NCBI RefSeq assembly: GCF_902499555.1
Contig: NZ_CABVMM010000001.1
Location: 248,001-312,000, forward strand
From: Mesonia oceanica
GTDB taxonomy: Bacteria; Bacteroidota; Bacteroidia; Flavobacteriales; Flavobacteriaceae
Length of the DNA: 64,000 bases
Direction: 5' to 3'
This document shows positions 52,401-61,958 of the stretch, piece by piece. The first letter of the stretch is position 1. Each line of letters begins with the position of its first letter. The notes under the pieces were generated by a model. The model saw nothing but the letters and a program-made list of their open reading frames with translations, was not told the DNA's origin and made no database searches. Position numbers and translations under genes: made by a program.

Positions 52401-55400
52401 TAATTTTTAAAGAATTCCCCTGCCAGTTATAGCCTAATAATACTCCTTTAGTATTACCTACAGACAAAAGGTATTTTTGATATACTTCTTTATTAGTGTT
52501 TCCTGTTACATAATAGCTAAAATAAATTTTCCCTGACCAGTTGCCGAGGGGACCATTATGAACACTAATAGGCGAATCATCAGGTAAAATTATTTGTCCG
52601 TCTTTAATCTGAACTTTTCTTTTTCCAATAGGGATTCCTCCTTTTTTCACTACTAATAAGAATTCTCCATTATCACTACTACTAAGATTTCCAGAGTTAA
52701 TGATTTCTGTGTTTGGTTTAACTCCAAAATTTTGTGAAGAATTGTTCCAATTTGTATAGTTGCTTAAGTCTTGACTATATTTATCCTTGTTGTTAGAGGC
52801 ATAAAAAATAGAATAGTCGGGAACAGGGTGGAACTCCTGAGTTACATTAGGTACTTGTTGGTTATCTTGAGCATCTTGATCTGGTGCATAAGTTACTACA
52901 GGTTGCCAATTTATATCTTCCCAAAGAACATTAGAGTCTGAATATACTTCAAATTTAAAACTAAGTGGCAAATCATTTTGCTGATATAATTGATTGTTTA
53001 AGTTGTTAGATACTGTAGTGGTAGCTCCTGCAGGACAGTATTGTTGATAAATAATGTTTTCATTTTCACCACTAACTTCATAAATTCTTACATATACATC
53101 ATCGGTTGGTTTATTGATGGAGAAATCTGGCCAATTAATATTCACCATTCCCGATCCCGGAATTCTAATCACTCCATTACTAGTTAAGTGAAAATAGTCT
53201 TTGTAAGTATATTCATTAACCTTTTTTCCATTTTCATCTCTATCAGAAACATTTAGATAATAAATTTTGGGCCTGGCACTATAATACGAATATCCTTGAT
53301 TGGGTTTATGATATCTAAAATATATCTCTTGTCCTTTTATTACTTTAATGGGTGAATTATTACCTAAACCTAGATCTTGAACTCCCAATGGGGGATTGTT
53401 TCCGAAATAATTTTGTAAGCTGAACTCTCCGTTAACTCCTGGAGAATATTGATCCCTAAAAATTCTAAATGGTTTATTTGAGTATGTCTCACTTGTTGTT
53501 TCTATAGTGTGATTGAAGGGGGAAGAGCCTATATATACTTTTATTTCATTATCAACCTGAATAGTTCCTGTAAATGGAGCTTTCCAGACCTGTACTGCAT
53601 CAAAATCTAAAAAGTCATCCTGCATTTGCTCTTGCTCTAGCTCTTCTTGCTCCTCTTCTTGGGTTTCAGTAGGATCTTGCCAGTTTGAAATTGGCGCCCC
53701 CGATGTTAATACGAGGTTTTCGGTTAATCCGCTATCTGTCGTAAAGTTAGGCTCTCCATTTTCATCTAAATAATTAAAATAAACTTCATTTCCTTTCACA
53801 ATATCTATAAGACCATCTTGGTTCCCGTCTGTAAAAAACACCGAGGTTTCAGATTCGGTTTTATAGCGACTTGTTGCAGCATAAAATCCTGACGCATATA
53901 CCGACCACGACTCTGCAAACATTTTTTTTGTTCTTGAATCATTACGGTAAAAATCATTCACGTGATGTACCGATTTACTTGTATTCTCAAAACTATTAAT
54001 TAAATCATTGGAGTCGTTGTCAGAATTAACGCTATTGGGATAAAATTGTAATCCGCTATTATTCCTAAAAACAATGTCGTCAAGTCCATCACCATTCATG
54101 TCAATTAAGCTTATTTTACCTTTGCTTTTAGTATTGTTTTCGCCAAAATCTGCTCCAATGGTTACTGTTCTTGACTTATTATTGGAATGCACCGGAATTC
54201 TTATTTCCATTCCTGCAGAAGGTCTTATATCAAATCCTTTTTGAATATTTTCATTAGTACTGATTATAGATTCTCCATTAATAGCACCTGCTAAACCACT
54301 TAATGAATAGCTTGGATCTACATCGGGTAAAGAAATAGTCTGTGCCGGCTTAAAAAGATTTCCTCCATTTTCGGCTATATCATCATAATACTCAAAACTA
54401 TGTCTATAAAACTCATTACCGTTTTTATTTTTTTCTACAACATAATCCAATAATGTCTTCTTAAAATTACCTTCAATATATCCTAATTCGTAGGATCTTA
54501 TGGTTTGGTTTTGATAATATACCTGTATATCCGATAAAAGATATGGCGATACTTGTTTTAGTCCTAAGCGACCATTGATTGTGATGCTTGGTTTTATTTG
54601 ATTTTCATTATAGTTAAATTCAATCTTATAGTTACCGTTTTGATTATTATAGCCTGTATAAAAAACTCTCTTTGGATAGAAATAATGGCCTCCGTTTAAA
54701 TTTTGATTATCGCCAGAAAGATTTGACAAAGTCCCCTTTTTATATTCATATTTAATATTATTGCCAAAAGGATCAATTGATTTTTTTAGACTCCATTGGA
54801 TAATATTATTGTCTTCATTTCTTATAACCGTATTTTCAGAAAGTCCATTTTCATCTCCTCCATACCAATTAATTTTACCGTCAGTATTTGTTACTTTCCA
54901 ATAATAATTTGTTGGGTTAGTACCTATTCTTTCAATCTTGACATAACTCTCCTGATTTCTTAAAGAGAACTCTTTTATACTCCCAGATCTAGCTTGTGTT
55001 GTAATTGAATAGTTATTTGGCGCGTTCCCACTATGCCTATGTGGCAAAAAGTTTTCTGGATACACTAATTGGGCACCATCTAGATTATATAGTTCTGTTT
55101 CATTATTAGGGTCAAAATCTGGAATGCCCCATTTGGAATTGATGTTAATTGAAGAGAATCCTAAATCCCAACCATAACCAGCAATACCAGATTGCTTTTC
55201 ACTATTATAACTTAAAGTTACACTTGGAGACATTCCTTTTCTACCTGTAGGGGTTTTTATAGGATATTTTAAATTTGCTTCTCCTGTTTGTGAAGGTCGA
55301 GGAGCAGCTATTATTGAAATATTGGAGGAAGGGTTAGCAATCTCAATATCACTTATTTTAGTAGATGTAAAAGCATTGGTTTGAGGGCTCTCGGGAGTTT

Positions 55401-56694
55401 GAATGACACCGTTTATGTAATCGCCTGAACCATATTTAGTTGATGAATAAATAATGCCTTTATTTATATTTATGGAGTCTTTTTCTACAGGAATCCAACT
55501 CTTAGAGTTTTTATCAAAAAAAAGTGTAAAAACATCCTTCTCTGAGTAACCTTTTGGTATAGCTCTTGGATTATATTTGATACCAAATGAAAATTCTTCG
55601 TTCACCAATGAATCTTGTAATAAAATATTGCAGCCTTCGTATTCATCGGTTACATTTAATACCCCAGATTGTAAAGAAGCTAAATCATTAAAACGTAATG
55701 GGGTTATCAATGCATGATTTGAATTGTTTTTAAAGTATAACTGAACAATTTTACTTTTAAATTGATTTTCTTTAGATAATGATACTGATTCATATTTAGG
55801 CTGAAAAGAAAACTTATGCTCAGCTGTATTAATAGCTGTTATGTCTAATTTTGATTGTTCAATTAATTTATTTTCATCGTTGAATAGTTGAACATCTAAA
55901 GTATTTTTATTTTCAGGAATTCTAACAAATCCTTCAAATTGATTGTTTACGAGATTTAACGTGGTATTTTCAACTTTCACTTTATAATTGCCAAAAGTGT
56001 TTTTAGTAGGGAATTCTCCTAAAAATCCTCTTATATAGGTTTCATCTCCAAATTTTAATAAGTTAGTTGAAGAGGCAATTACTATTTTTGAACTAGAATT
56101 TGTATTCTGATTGACAACTATTCTTAAGTTTTTAATTAAATAACTAAAATTGGACCTTTGGGGCATTCCAAATAGTAAGTGATTCTTTCCTTTTTTTAAA
56201 AGAGAAGGGTCTAGCTCTTCTCTTTGAGAACTCCACTTTTTGTTTCTTTTTATTAAATAACCACCGACTGCCTGAGTACTATTTATTTTCTTACTAATCC
56301 CATCACTACTAGTCACTCCATATAAGTCATATTCTAAATAGACTTTAGATTGATTTTTTGGAAGCTCGTCTATAGAAAAAACAAAAAGGTTGTCAATTGG
56401 ATTGTCAATTGGCTTTTTTTCTGAAGTTCCTATGAATCCATGTTGGATATCTGGATAATAAAAAACAGATTCAGAATCTTTTGAAAGTATGTTGATGTTA
56501 TCATTGTTTTTTTGCTTATTTATGGTTCGGATTGATTTTCCTGTTTTATTATTATGATTTACTTCTCTAAGATTATTTATTAATGGCATAGCGGGGCTTA
56601 CAAAGGACCAATGCAAGCTTATGATTAATAATAATTTTGAAATTATAGACTTTATAAGCGCTCTTTTTTTACTTTGAGATTTTAACTTTATCAT
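49402..56694 (-). CDS. Giant SpvB/TcdB-like RHS protein, N-terminal part
   Basis: 2,430 residues. An N-terminal membrane-targeting segment (SIISKLLLIISLHWSFVSPA) acts as a signal. A beta-rich region follows to about 475. The SpvB domain comes next (SQTGEANLKYPIKTPTGRKG, then LSYNSEKQSGIAGYGWDLGF), with FG-GAP/VCBS repeats (DMNGDGLDDIVF, DLNGDGLPDRI, DINGDGLIDII, DLNGDGFADYI), a TcdB-middle-like region and the first RHS repeats (EYDYLYDAITKETDISGN). It ends at a TAA just after a run of seven G. In toxin complexes this architecture forms a shell that encloses the C-terminal toxin. With the downstream half it makes about 3,440 residues. It is preceded 20 bases upstream by a T9SS protein gene. 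Confidence 0.88.
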   Translation of the reverse strand: MIKLKSQSKKRALIKSIISKLLLIISLHWSFVSPAMPLINNLREVNHNNKTGKSIRTINKQKNNDNINILSKDSESVFYYPDIQHGFIGTSEKKPIDNPIDNLFVFSIDELPKNQSKVYLEYDLYGVTSSDGISKKINSTQAVGGYLIKRNKKWSSQREELDPSLLKKGKNHLLFGMPQRSNFSYLIKNLRIVVNQNTNSSSKIVIASSTNLLKFGDETYIRGFLGEFPTKNTFGNYKVKVENTTLNLVNNQFEGFVRIPENKNTLDVQLFNDENKLIEQSKLDITAINTAEHKFSFQPKYESVSLSKENQFKSKIVQLYFKNNSNHALITPLRFNDLASLQSGVLNVTDEYEGCNILLQDSLVNEEFSFGIKYNPRAIPKGYSEKDVFTLFFDKNSKSWIPVEKDSININKGIIYSSTKYGSGDYINGVIQTPESPQTNAFTSTKISDIEIANPSSNISIIAAPRPSQTGEANLKYPIKTPTGRKGMSPSVTLSYNSEKQSGIAGYGWDLGFSSININSKWGIPDFDPNNETELYNLDGAQLVYPENFLPHRHSGNAPNNYSITTQARSGSIKEFSLRNQESYVKIERIGTNPTNYYWKVTNTDGKINWYGGDENGLSENTVIRNEDNNIIQWSLKKSIDPFGNNIKYEYKKGTLSNLSGDNQNLNGGHYFYPKRVFYTGYNNQNGNYKIEFNYNENQIKPSITINGRLGLKQVSPYLLSDIQVYYQNQTIRSYELGYIEGNFKKTLLDYVVEKNKNGNEFYRHSFEYYDDIAENGGNLFKPAQTISLPDVDPSYSLSGLAGAINGESIISTNENIQKGFDIRPSAGMEIRIPVHSNNKSRTVTIGADFGENNTKSKGKISLIDMNGDGLDDIVFRNNSGLQFYPNSVNSDNDSNDLINSFENTSKSVHHVNDFYRNDSRTKKMFAESWSVYASGFYAATSRYKTESETSVFFTDGNQDGLIDIVKGNEVYFNYLDENGEPNFTTDSGLTENLVLTSGAPISNWQDPTETQEEEQEELEQEQMQDDFLDFDAVQVWKAPFTGTIQVDNEIKVYIGSSPFNHTIETTSETYSNKPFRIFRDQYSPGVNGEFSLQNYFGNNPPLGVQDLGLGNNSPIKVIKGQEIYFRYHKPNQGYSYYSARPKIYYLNVSDRDENGKKVNEYTYKDYFHLTSNGVIRIPGSGMVNINWPDFSINKPTDDVYVRIYEVSGENENIIYQQYCPAGATTTVSNNLNNQLYQQNDLPLSFKFEVYSDSNVLWEDINWQPVVTYAPDQDAQDNQQVPNVTQEFHPVPDYSIFYASNNKDKYSQDLSNYTNWNNSSQNFGVKPNTEIINSGNLSSSDNGEFLLVVKKGGIPIGKRKVQIKDGQIILPDDSPISVHNGPLGNWSGKIYFSYYVTGNTNKEVYQKYLLSVGNTKGVLLGYNWQGNSLKINAVSYFNDLSNYGSMHGNFGQFYYNDNYDDSNIPEDNIGKLINHDLLVNTSNNYNFDLITINCDEESSDFEDCAQQSIADQMNLPNENTDFSDPNAVEDVINNLEAWMNNNPAGYIPEISFMPANAKSNGTLDEDRWVGIDPENQYFDRITEITIGNIDPSSTGSSGGSSIGSVAGEISDNDTEGPSLPSNNITGMKAIKIKRKSSRRTMSAGYNPLAISSFTPGYSNTLTGFMDWNGDGYPDIWYADNLVLSNMTGGLNNPSGDHNFGVLNSYNNWGIAASATGSDAYTLYSSSSAEGTDASSTKSNKFSIGNATSQIGITVNVAGQNKEEQFFLDLNGDGLPDRIKEINGSYLYQLNKGQHQNNNNFEIFKNLTYSESFPTLTSSSIGGGLSFPSLFPNVGASLNAGISESQTNTKTAFQDINGDGLIDIIESDGNLEGSSSSVKFNYGNKFADQDYSLTAASSIVNLKRNYQDVIIGADGDVGIFFGFPICCWLVPVIHVKFGVNLGGNVSENVTVQTKDFRDLNGDGFADYIVQYSNDEINVNYSAIGRTNKLKSVNNPLGGKVTLDYKAQGKTYNNPKATWVLSKTTLEDGYDLPNTGYSNYSKFYEYENAYYDRRERLSYGFETVKTVEYLADANGDISEDVFRTKVNKFHNQNYFLKGKLKESIVVRGEWDENNPNNIFVRTIHEYGLKEIGNDGLIIVNSDLDENYDVGGTEGRKRAAVLLEKTTTENYELTNSPIVSEIVMEYDGLGRITKYYDNGDVSNTSDNYYSEIGYFENPTLEQNNILNIPTRIQVFDNNGNQKRDRNINEVDVNTGAIKKIGVKLNQQGQWAQTIMDYDQYGNLIEIFYPGNLNGENMSYTYTYDNIEHKFLTEVEDVFGYQSSTEYDYLYDAITKETDISGNEMNYTYDDFGRLSTVLGPKEQEANKPYTIKFDYYPREQDLSQTISIPSGEEFLPVALTSHYDYEHPNNPIKTYTIMDGLGRVRQTKKDVGG
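49405..49411 (-). repeat. Homopolymer of seven G (coding strand) at the RHS frameshift
   Basis: On the coding strand GTG-GGG-GGG-TAA stops translation. With six G the reading is GTG-GGG-GGT-AAC, giving DVGGNIVHISGWKVYDEF, which continues in frame into the C-terminal half. Slippage here would switch the toxin half on and off. Confidence 0.85.
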
Positions 56695-56714
56695 CTTGTT
56701 TATGGGAAGGTTGA

Positions 56715-58598
56715 TTATTGGATAATTAGCTTTTTAACGGTAGTTTCATTACGTGAAGTAATAAATATAAGATAGGTGCCTGAAGTATTGAGGCTATTAG
56801 AATATTTGTAACCATTACTGCCCTCAAAATTTTTCTGGAGAATCAGTCTGCCGATAGGATCTCTAATTTCAATTTGTACTGAGGTTTCTTTCAAGAAATT
56901 TAAAGAAATATTGAATGTTGAATTATTTTTAACTGGATTGGGATATATTGAGATATCACCATTTTCGTTAAGTTTTTTTCGTTTTACAGAAAAGGGGATA
57001 ATTTTCTTACAACCTTCTTTAGTATTAATCTTTAATTGGTAATCGCCTTTTTTTAATAGAGTAATTCTAGAATCTGTACCAATGACTTTATTCTCTTCTA
57101 TATTGATCCATTCAAATTTAAGTTCATTTTTACTGATGCCAAAAATCTTTGGTTCAACAAGTATATCACTGTTTTCGAGGTAATAGGCTTCTTCCATGGC
57201 AACCTCAATCTTACTTTCTTTAATATATATGGTATCTAATTGAGAATTTCCATTAGAGTCGTGTAATTTAATATGTATTTTGCCTTTTGGAAGATCTGTT
57301 ATTCGAAATAATTTATCATCAAATGAAAAGTTCTTTTCGTAATCTTTTTGTGACAAATTTATGCTGTAAGGGGATACGCCCTGTATCACCTCTATTTCAA
57401 GAGGAGATTCAGTTATAGTTTCTGTAAAACATTTATGTTCGTGATGATATTCAACTAAAAGCTTTGGCGCCTTGATCAAAGTTATATAGAAACTTTCATT
57501 AAATGCAGTAATATCAATATTATCGTAATAGTAATAAGAGCTATCTTCTTTACTTAGAGGAATCAAATTTTCCTCTTTTAAGTTGTTTTTTATATCGTAC
57601 AAAGGGCTAACTGCTAAATATAAGCCTTCGTCGGTTTTTATAGAATCTTTTAAGAATTTCATTTTCTCCTTTAGAAATTTGAGTTGTATTTTCAAACTAT
57701 CCTGAGAATTATTTATTGATTTAAATTTCCATATCTTACTTAGTGTTTGAAAGTTTTTATCTTTTTCTAATTTAGAAAAAATGGTTTCCCTATTATTTTC
57801 GCCCCATATTAAATAAGTTTTATTAGTAACATTAGAATTGTTTAATTTATTAAAAGGTTTAATCTCATTAAAACCTGCTTCTAGATCACCTTTAGAATTA
57901 AAAGACTGTAATTGTTTAAAATTTAGCAAATTAATATCAAAACCTATTCCTGTGACGTTTTGATTAAAACCAACATTTTTTTTAGGATTCCATATGGTAT
58001 CATTTTCAGAATTAACATATATTTTGTCTGAAGATAGGCTTATTCCGTGTTTAAGTGATAAATATGTTTCAACTTTAGACTTATCTAAATCACTAAGTTT
58101 TTTAGGGTAATATAAAATCTCTAAGAATTTTATAGAATCTTTCTCTTTAATTATTTTGTCACCTAAAATTTTAACATAGTTTTCTTTTTGGGTAAGACTT
58201 GAAAATAAATTATAATTTAAAATCACTCCGTTCTTAGGATTGATTTCAACGAATTTTTTATTGTTTTTTAAAATTCCGCTGGTTGTTATTCTTCGTTTCT
58301 CTCCATCTATCGAAATATCTGCTATTGTGATTTCATCTTTTTTATCACTCTCAAAGACCAAAAAAATAGAGGAAAATCTATCTAATCCAAGCTCTAAATC
58401 TTTTTTCTTACCTAATTTTTCAGAATTTAAGATTGGATTGAAATTAAATGTGCTAATATTTAAACTATCACTGTAATTTATAATGTCACTTTTTAACCAA
58501 AGATCAGGGTGTGTTATCGTTTCTGAAAAATGTTGTTGACTAAAACTTATAAATGAAATTAAGAAGGAGAATAAAAAGAGGGAGTAATTATTTTTCAA
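56715..58598 (-). CDS. T9SS-secreted protein upstream of the RHS gene
   Basis: About 627 residues. No ATG is available at the start; the TTG at 58598 gives (M)KNNYSLFLFSFLISFISFSQQ, a good signal peptide, and was preferred to another TTG at 58640. The N-terminal half (to about 370) resembles a flavobacterial repeat module with ETYLSLKHGISLSSDKIY and a TGIGFDINLLNFKQLQSFNS stretch. Ig/PKD-like domains follow, and a T9SS type A sorting domain ends the protein (ISIYPNPVKNNSTFNIS ... KKLIIQ). It lies 20 bases ahead of the giant RHS gene on the same strand and is likely its operon partner. A role in presenting or exporting the RHS protein is inference from position only. Confidence 0.75.
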   Translation of the reverse strand: MKNNYSLFLFSFLISFISFSQQHFSETITHPDLWLKSDIINYSDSLNISTFNFNPILNSEKLGKKKDLELGLDRFSSIFLVFESDKKDEITIADISIDGEKRRITTSGILKNNKKFVEINPKNGVILNYNLFSSLTQKENYVKILGDKIIKEKDSIKFLEILYYPKKLSDLDKSKVETYLSLKHGISLSSDKIYVNSENDTIWNPKKNVGFNQNVTGIGFDINLLNFKQLQSFNSKGDLEAGFNEIKPFNKLNNSNVTNKTYLIWGENNRETIFSKLEKDKNFQTLSKIWKFKSINNSQDSLKIQLKFLKEKMKFLKDSIKTDEGLYLAVSPLYDIKNNLKEENLIPLSKEDSSYYYYDNIDITAFNESFYITLIKAPKLLVEYHHEHKCFTETITESPLEIEVIQGVSPYSINLSQKDYEKNFSFDDKLFRITDLPKGKIHIKLHDSNGNSQLDTIYIKESKIEVAMEEAYYLENSDILVEPKIFGISKNELKFEWINIEENKVIGTDSRITLLKKGDYQLKINTKEGCKKIIPFSVKRKKLNENGDISIYPNPVKNNSTFNISLNFLKETSVQIEIRDPIGRLILQKNFEGSNGYKYSNSLNTSGTYLIFITSRNETTVKKLIIQ

Positions 58599-58640
58599 GT
58601 GGCCAAGTATTAAAAATTCACAAAAAAGTATTAAAAACAA

Positions 58641-59202
58641 ATAATAATAAGTTAAATTATTTTAATTGTTATTCAAAAATATAAATATTTAACGCTTTTG
58701 TATGTTTTTATATGTTAAAATTTTAATTAATTCTATATTTAATAAAGGGTTGTTTTATAGATAAATTAAGAAGTGTATTTGAAAGAAGTGCTATAATAGA
58801 TAAGCAATTATTAATTAGTTTTGTTTTAAAACATATTTAATGCAGTTAGCTTCTGTTTATAAATATAAACAAGTAAGAAAGGGTAGTTTGTATAAATTAT
58901 TATTTTTGGAATATAAGATGAAATTTACCAAATAATTCTAATACTATTTTTAGTAAATCAGGATAAATGCGTAGTTCTATAAGAAATAAAAATACTTTTA
59001 TCTCTTTCACTAATATTTTTTGTGAAAATAGAAAGTAATCGTTTTTAGCTAGAAATTATTTTGCGGAAAGACTTTTATAATTTCGGCTCGTGGGTGCAAT
59101 TATTAGGTGATCTTTTTTCTGGATTTTGCCAAGTGTTGAATACAGAATAAAAAATGATTTTTTCTTCTATAAGCTCGTAAATAATCAAAAAAAGAAAGGG
59201 GT
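58641..59202. other. AT-rich gap, presumed leader of the RHS operon
   Basis: About 560 bases of very AT-rich sequence between the T9SS/RHS operon and the toxin-antitoxin remnant. No gene was recognised. The promoter for the leftward RHS operon must lie in the part near 58650-58800, but I could not fix a TAnnTTTG box with confidence. Confidence 0.4.
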
Positions 59203-59529
59203 TTATAAATGCTTCTCGGTGGGGTTCTCTTTTTTGGGGAAATGTTTGGGATGTTTAGGAATCCTTTTAAAATAAATGTCTAAATGTTCTAAAAACTCTT
59301 CTCCAATTCCTTTTTTTATCTTCATAATAAAGATTAGCTTCATTTTTGACCTCTTTCCAATCTAAGACATCATCAGGATTGTTTTTGTAGCTTTTCAGTC
59401 GTTTATCAAGTTCTTTCTTGTGTTCTGCTGGGACATCTTGATGGCTTCTTTTTCACGCTTTAAAACACGCTCCAAGGTATCTATAATGCTTTCCTTTATC
59501 AAATGATATTTCCGTGCTTCTAAATCCAT
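59203..59529 (-). pseudogene. Remnant of a ParD/ParE-like toxin-antitoxin module
   Basis: Reading across two frame changes gives an antitoxin start (MDLEARKYHLIKESIIDTLE), then in the next frame VPAEHKKELDKRLKSYKNNP and DDVLDWKEVKNE, typical of the putative addiction-module antitoxin family. This runs directly into ANLYYEDKK, and in a third frame KGIGEEFLEHLDIYFKRIPK and HPKHFPKK, the middle of a ParE/RelE-type toxin. The antitoxin end and toxin start are deleted and two frameshifts are present, so neither protein can be made. Confidence 0.78.
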
Positions 59530-59801
59530 AACCGCTCTTTTGCTTTATTTTAAAAATACAATTTTTGTCTTAATAGTTGGAGGTGTGATTGGGTATTCAA
59601 TGATGAATTTTCTGATAAAGCCGACTCTGTAATTTTCAGTAGAAAATAGAATCTATAATTATTTGTGTCTATAGACTTCAATTTTAAGACAAATAAGATA
59701 TGTGGCTGAATTGACACTTCGTCCTTAGTTTATCCTGGGCAAAGTAGAAGGGCTCAACTTGACCAGTTGATAGAAATTTTTTAAATCTATTTAATATCCA
59801 A
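59530..59801. other. Gap without recognisable genes
   Basis: About 270 bases between the toxin-antitoxin remnant and the hairpin downstream of the GH97 gene. I see no coding or RNA signal in it. Confidence 0.4.
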
Positions 59802-59856
59802 CCAATGGTAGCTTCGATACAAAATCTTTTAGAAGATTTCACTCAGCCACCATTGG
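59802..59856 (-). terminator. Branched hairpin in the 3' region of the GH97 transcript
   Basis: CCAATGGTAGCT at the left pairs with AGCCACCATTGG at the right (12 bp, one G-U). Inside is a second hairpin AAATCTT-TTAG-AAGATTT. It begins 9 bases after the GH97 stop codon. No long U-run follows, so it may be an RNA-stabilising 3' structure rather than a simple terminator. Confidence 0.6.
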
Positions 59857-59864
59857 TGAATTAG

Positions 59865-61958
59865 CTATTGTTTTTCAATGGAAATGGCAACGCCGCCACC
59901 TCTCGCTAGTGAAGCTTGATATACGCTGGTTGAATTTACTTCTAGTTCTTCAATTTCGTAGGCAGAAGGATTTTTTTCAAAATCAGCATCTTTCGCATCT
60001 TTATAAATCGTGGCTTTGTAGGAAGCCCCTTGGTCTAAAAAGTCCATCGGAATTTCTAGGTTTCTGGCTTTTTCATCAGTTACACTTCCTATAAACCAAT
60101 TGTCACTATCGCGTTGTTTTCTTGCGATAGTTAGGTAATCACCAATCTTTGCGTGAATAACTTTGGTGGTTTCCCAATCGACCGCTACGTCTTCTATAAA
60201 CCGGAAAGCATCTTCGTATTTGGCATAATTCTCAGGTAAATCGGCTGCCATTTGCATCGGGCTATACAATACCACATATAAAGCCAATTGGTTGGCTAAT
60301 GTAGATTGAATGGCTTGGCCTTCTCGGTATTCAGCTAAATCAATCTGAAAGATTCCCGGCGTATAATCTACCGGACCGCTCAAAATTCGGGTAAAGGGTA
60401 AAATGGTGGTGTGGGAGGGAGGATTTTCATCTGCCCAACCATTAAATTCCATTCCACGAACCCCTTCACGGGTCATAAAATTAGGATAGGTTCTGCGTAA
60501 GCCGGTAGCTTTAATCGGTTCATGGGCATCGATAGCCAGCTGGTGCTTTGCTGCTGTTTCAATTACTTTTTGATGATGACGAACCATATATTGTCCGTGA
60601 TGAAACTCCCCTTTAGGGACTAATCCACCGGCATAACCGGTTTTAATCGCATGAATGCCTAAATCTTCGTAAAACTGAAAGGCTTTTTCCATTCGGTTTT
60701 CGTAATTGTGAGCATCCCCGGAAGTTTCGTGATGACCAATAATGTCAACACCATTTTCTTTTGCGATATGCACTACTTTTTTGATATCGAAATCGTCATA
60801 AGTGGTTACAAAATCGAAGAATCCTATGGTGTCTTGCGCTCCCCAGTATTCCCAACCGGTATTCCAGCCTTCTATTAATAAGCCTTTGATATGGTGTTTT
60901 TTGTTGAAGTCGATATATTTCATCGCGTTTTCGGTCGTAGCACCATGCGTGGTGTAATTTCCTTCCGCATCTTTTCTTCCCCAAGTACTTTTTCCTAAAT
61001 GCATTTCCCACCAAATTCCGGTGTACTTCATGGGTTGCGCATAGGAAGTTACGTTTTCTAATTTATTGGGTTCGTTGAGGTTTAGAATTAGGTAATTGGT
61101 TACTAAATCTTTGGCTTCTTCGTTAATCATAATGGTTCGCCAAGGAGAAACAAAAGGGGCTTTTGTTCTTACTTTATCACCGTTTTCCCATGGAACCAAT
61201 TCTGTATTCAACGTGTTGTGTTCAGTTACACCAAGCGTCATTCCGGCGTAATCGGTAAGATTAGCTTCGTGAATGCTTAGGTATAAACCGGCTTCGGTTT
61301 CCATGGTGATGGGGGTATTCACCGCATGAAAATTGGTGATGTTTCTGTCATGACGTTGGGCATAACCTGCTTTTTGGGCATCGATTTCTGATAATTTGGT
61401 TTCTGAATAGTTGTATTCATAACTATCATAATCGGCAGGAATCCACCAAGACTTATGGTCGTGGGTAAGTTTGAATTGAGTGATTTCATCAGAGATCACT
61501 ACATCACCGGTTAAATTTTCCTGCTCAGGAATATCGTACCGAAAGCCTATTCCATCATCAAAAACCCTGAAAATAATATTCAGCTTTCTAGGCTTTTCAG
61601 TGGTTTCTTCTAAGCTAACTTGAAGTTGTTTATGATGATCTTTAATCACACGTTGTTCTCCCCAAGGTTGTTCCCAAGTTTCATTGAGTTCAGTTTCTTC
61701 TACCTTAGAAATCTTAAAGTTCTTGGTCAACTCAGGTTGATTTTTAAACTTGAACCCTAGATAGGAGGTGTCAATTACGCTGCTGTTATTTTTCTGAACC
61801 GTGTAAAAAGGTTTTCCGTTTTTATCAAGTTGAAGACTAACTTCTATATTCCCGTTTGGGGAAGTGATGGAAGCTTTTGTTTGGTCTTGTTGTTGAGGTT
61901 CTTCAGCACATCCCGATAGAAGCAGGATGATGCTGATGAAACTGACTAATTTTTTCAC
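59865..61958 (-). CDS. Glycoside hydrolase family 97 lipoprotein (SusB-like alpha-glucosidase)
   Basis: The 697-residue protein starts with GTG; its lipoprotein signal is IILLLSGCAEEP. An N-terminal beta-sandwich (about 30-290) precedes a TIM barrel (about 300-590) and a C-terminal beta domain. The catalytic region has IIGHHETSGDAHNYE, DAHEPIKATGLRRTYPN and TREGVRGMEFNGW. These supply the Glu residues used by inverting SusB-type GH97 enzymes, rather than the Asp nucleophile of the retaining alpha-galactosidase branch. It should release sugars from alpha-glucans or similar glycans in the periplasm. It overlaps the sugar transporter gene by 4 bases (GTGA), so the two are translated together. 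Confidence 0.9.
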   Translation of the reverse strand: MKKLVSFISIILLLSGCAEEPQQQDQTKASITSPNGNIEVSLQLDKNGKPFYTVQKNNSSVIDTSYLGFKFKNQPELTKNFKISKVEETELNETWEQPWGEQRVIKDHHKQLQVSLEETTEKPRKLNIIFRVFDDGIGFRYDIPEQENLTGDVVISDEITQFKLTHDHKSWWIPADYDSYEYNYSETKLSEIDAQKAGYAQRHDRNITNFHAVNTPITMETEAGLYLSIHEANLTDYAGMTLGVTEHNTLNTELVPWENGDKVRTKAPFVSPWRTIMINEEAKDLVTNYLILNLNEPNKLENVTSYAQPMKYTGIWWEMHLGKSTWGRKDAEGNYTTHGATTENAMKYIDFNKKHHIKGLLIEGWNTGWEYWGAQDTIGFFDFVTTYDDFDIKKVVHIAKENGVDIIGHHETSGDAHNYENRMEKAFQFYEDLGIHAIKTGYAGGLVPKGEFHHGQYMVRHHQKVIETAAKHQLAIDAHEPIKATGLRRTYPNFMTREGVRGMEFNGWADENPPSHTTILPFTRILSGPVDYTPGIFQIDLAEYREGQAIQSTLANQLALYVVLYSPMQMAADLPENYAKYEDAFRFIEDVAVDWETTKVIHAKIGDYLTIARKQRDSDNWFIGSVTDEKARNLEIPMDFLDQGASYKATIYKDAKDADFEKNPSAYEIEELEVNSTSVYQASLARGGGVAISIEKQ

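Noticed and set aside
59865..61958. GH97 enzyme as a retaining alpha-galactosidase
   Set aside because: Glu residues in HHETSG, AHEPIK and REGVRGMEFN fit the inverting SusB type; the nucleophile Asp of the retaining branch was not seen.
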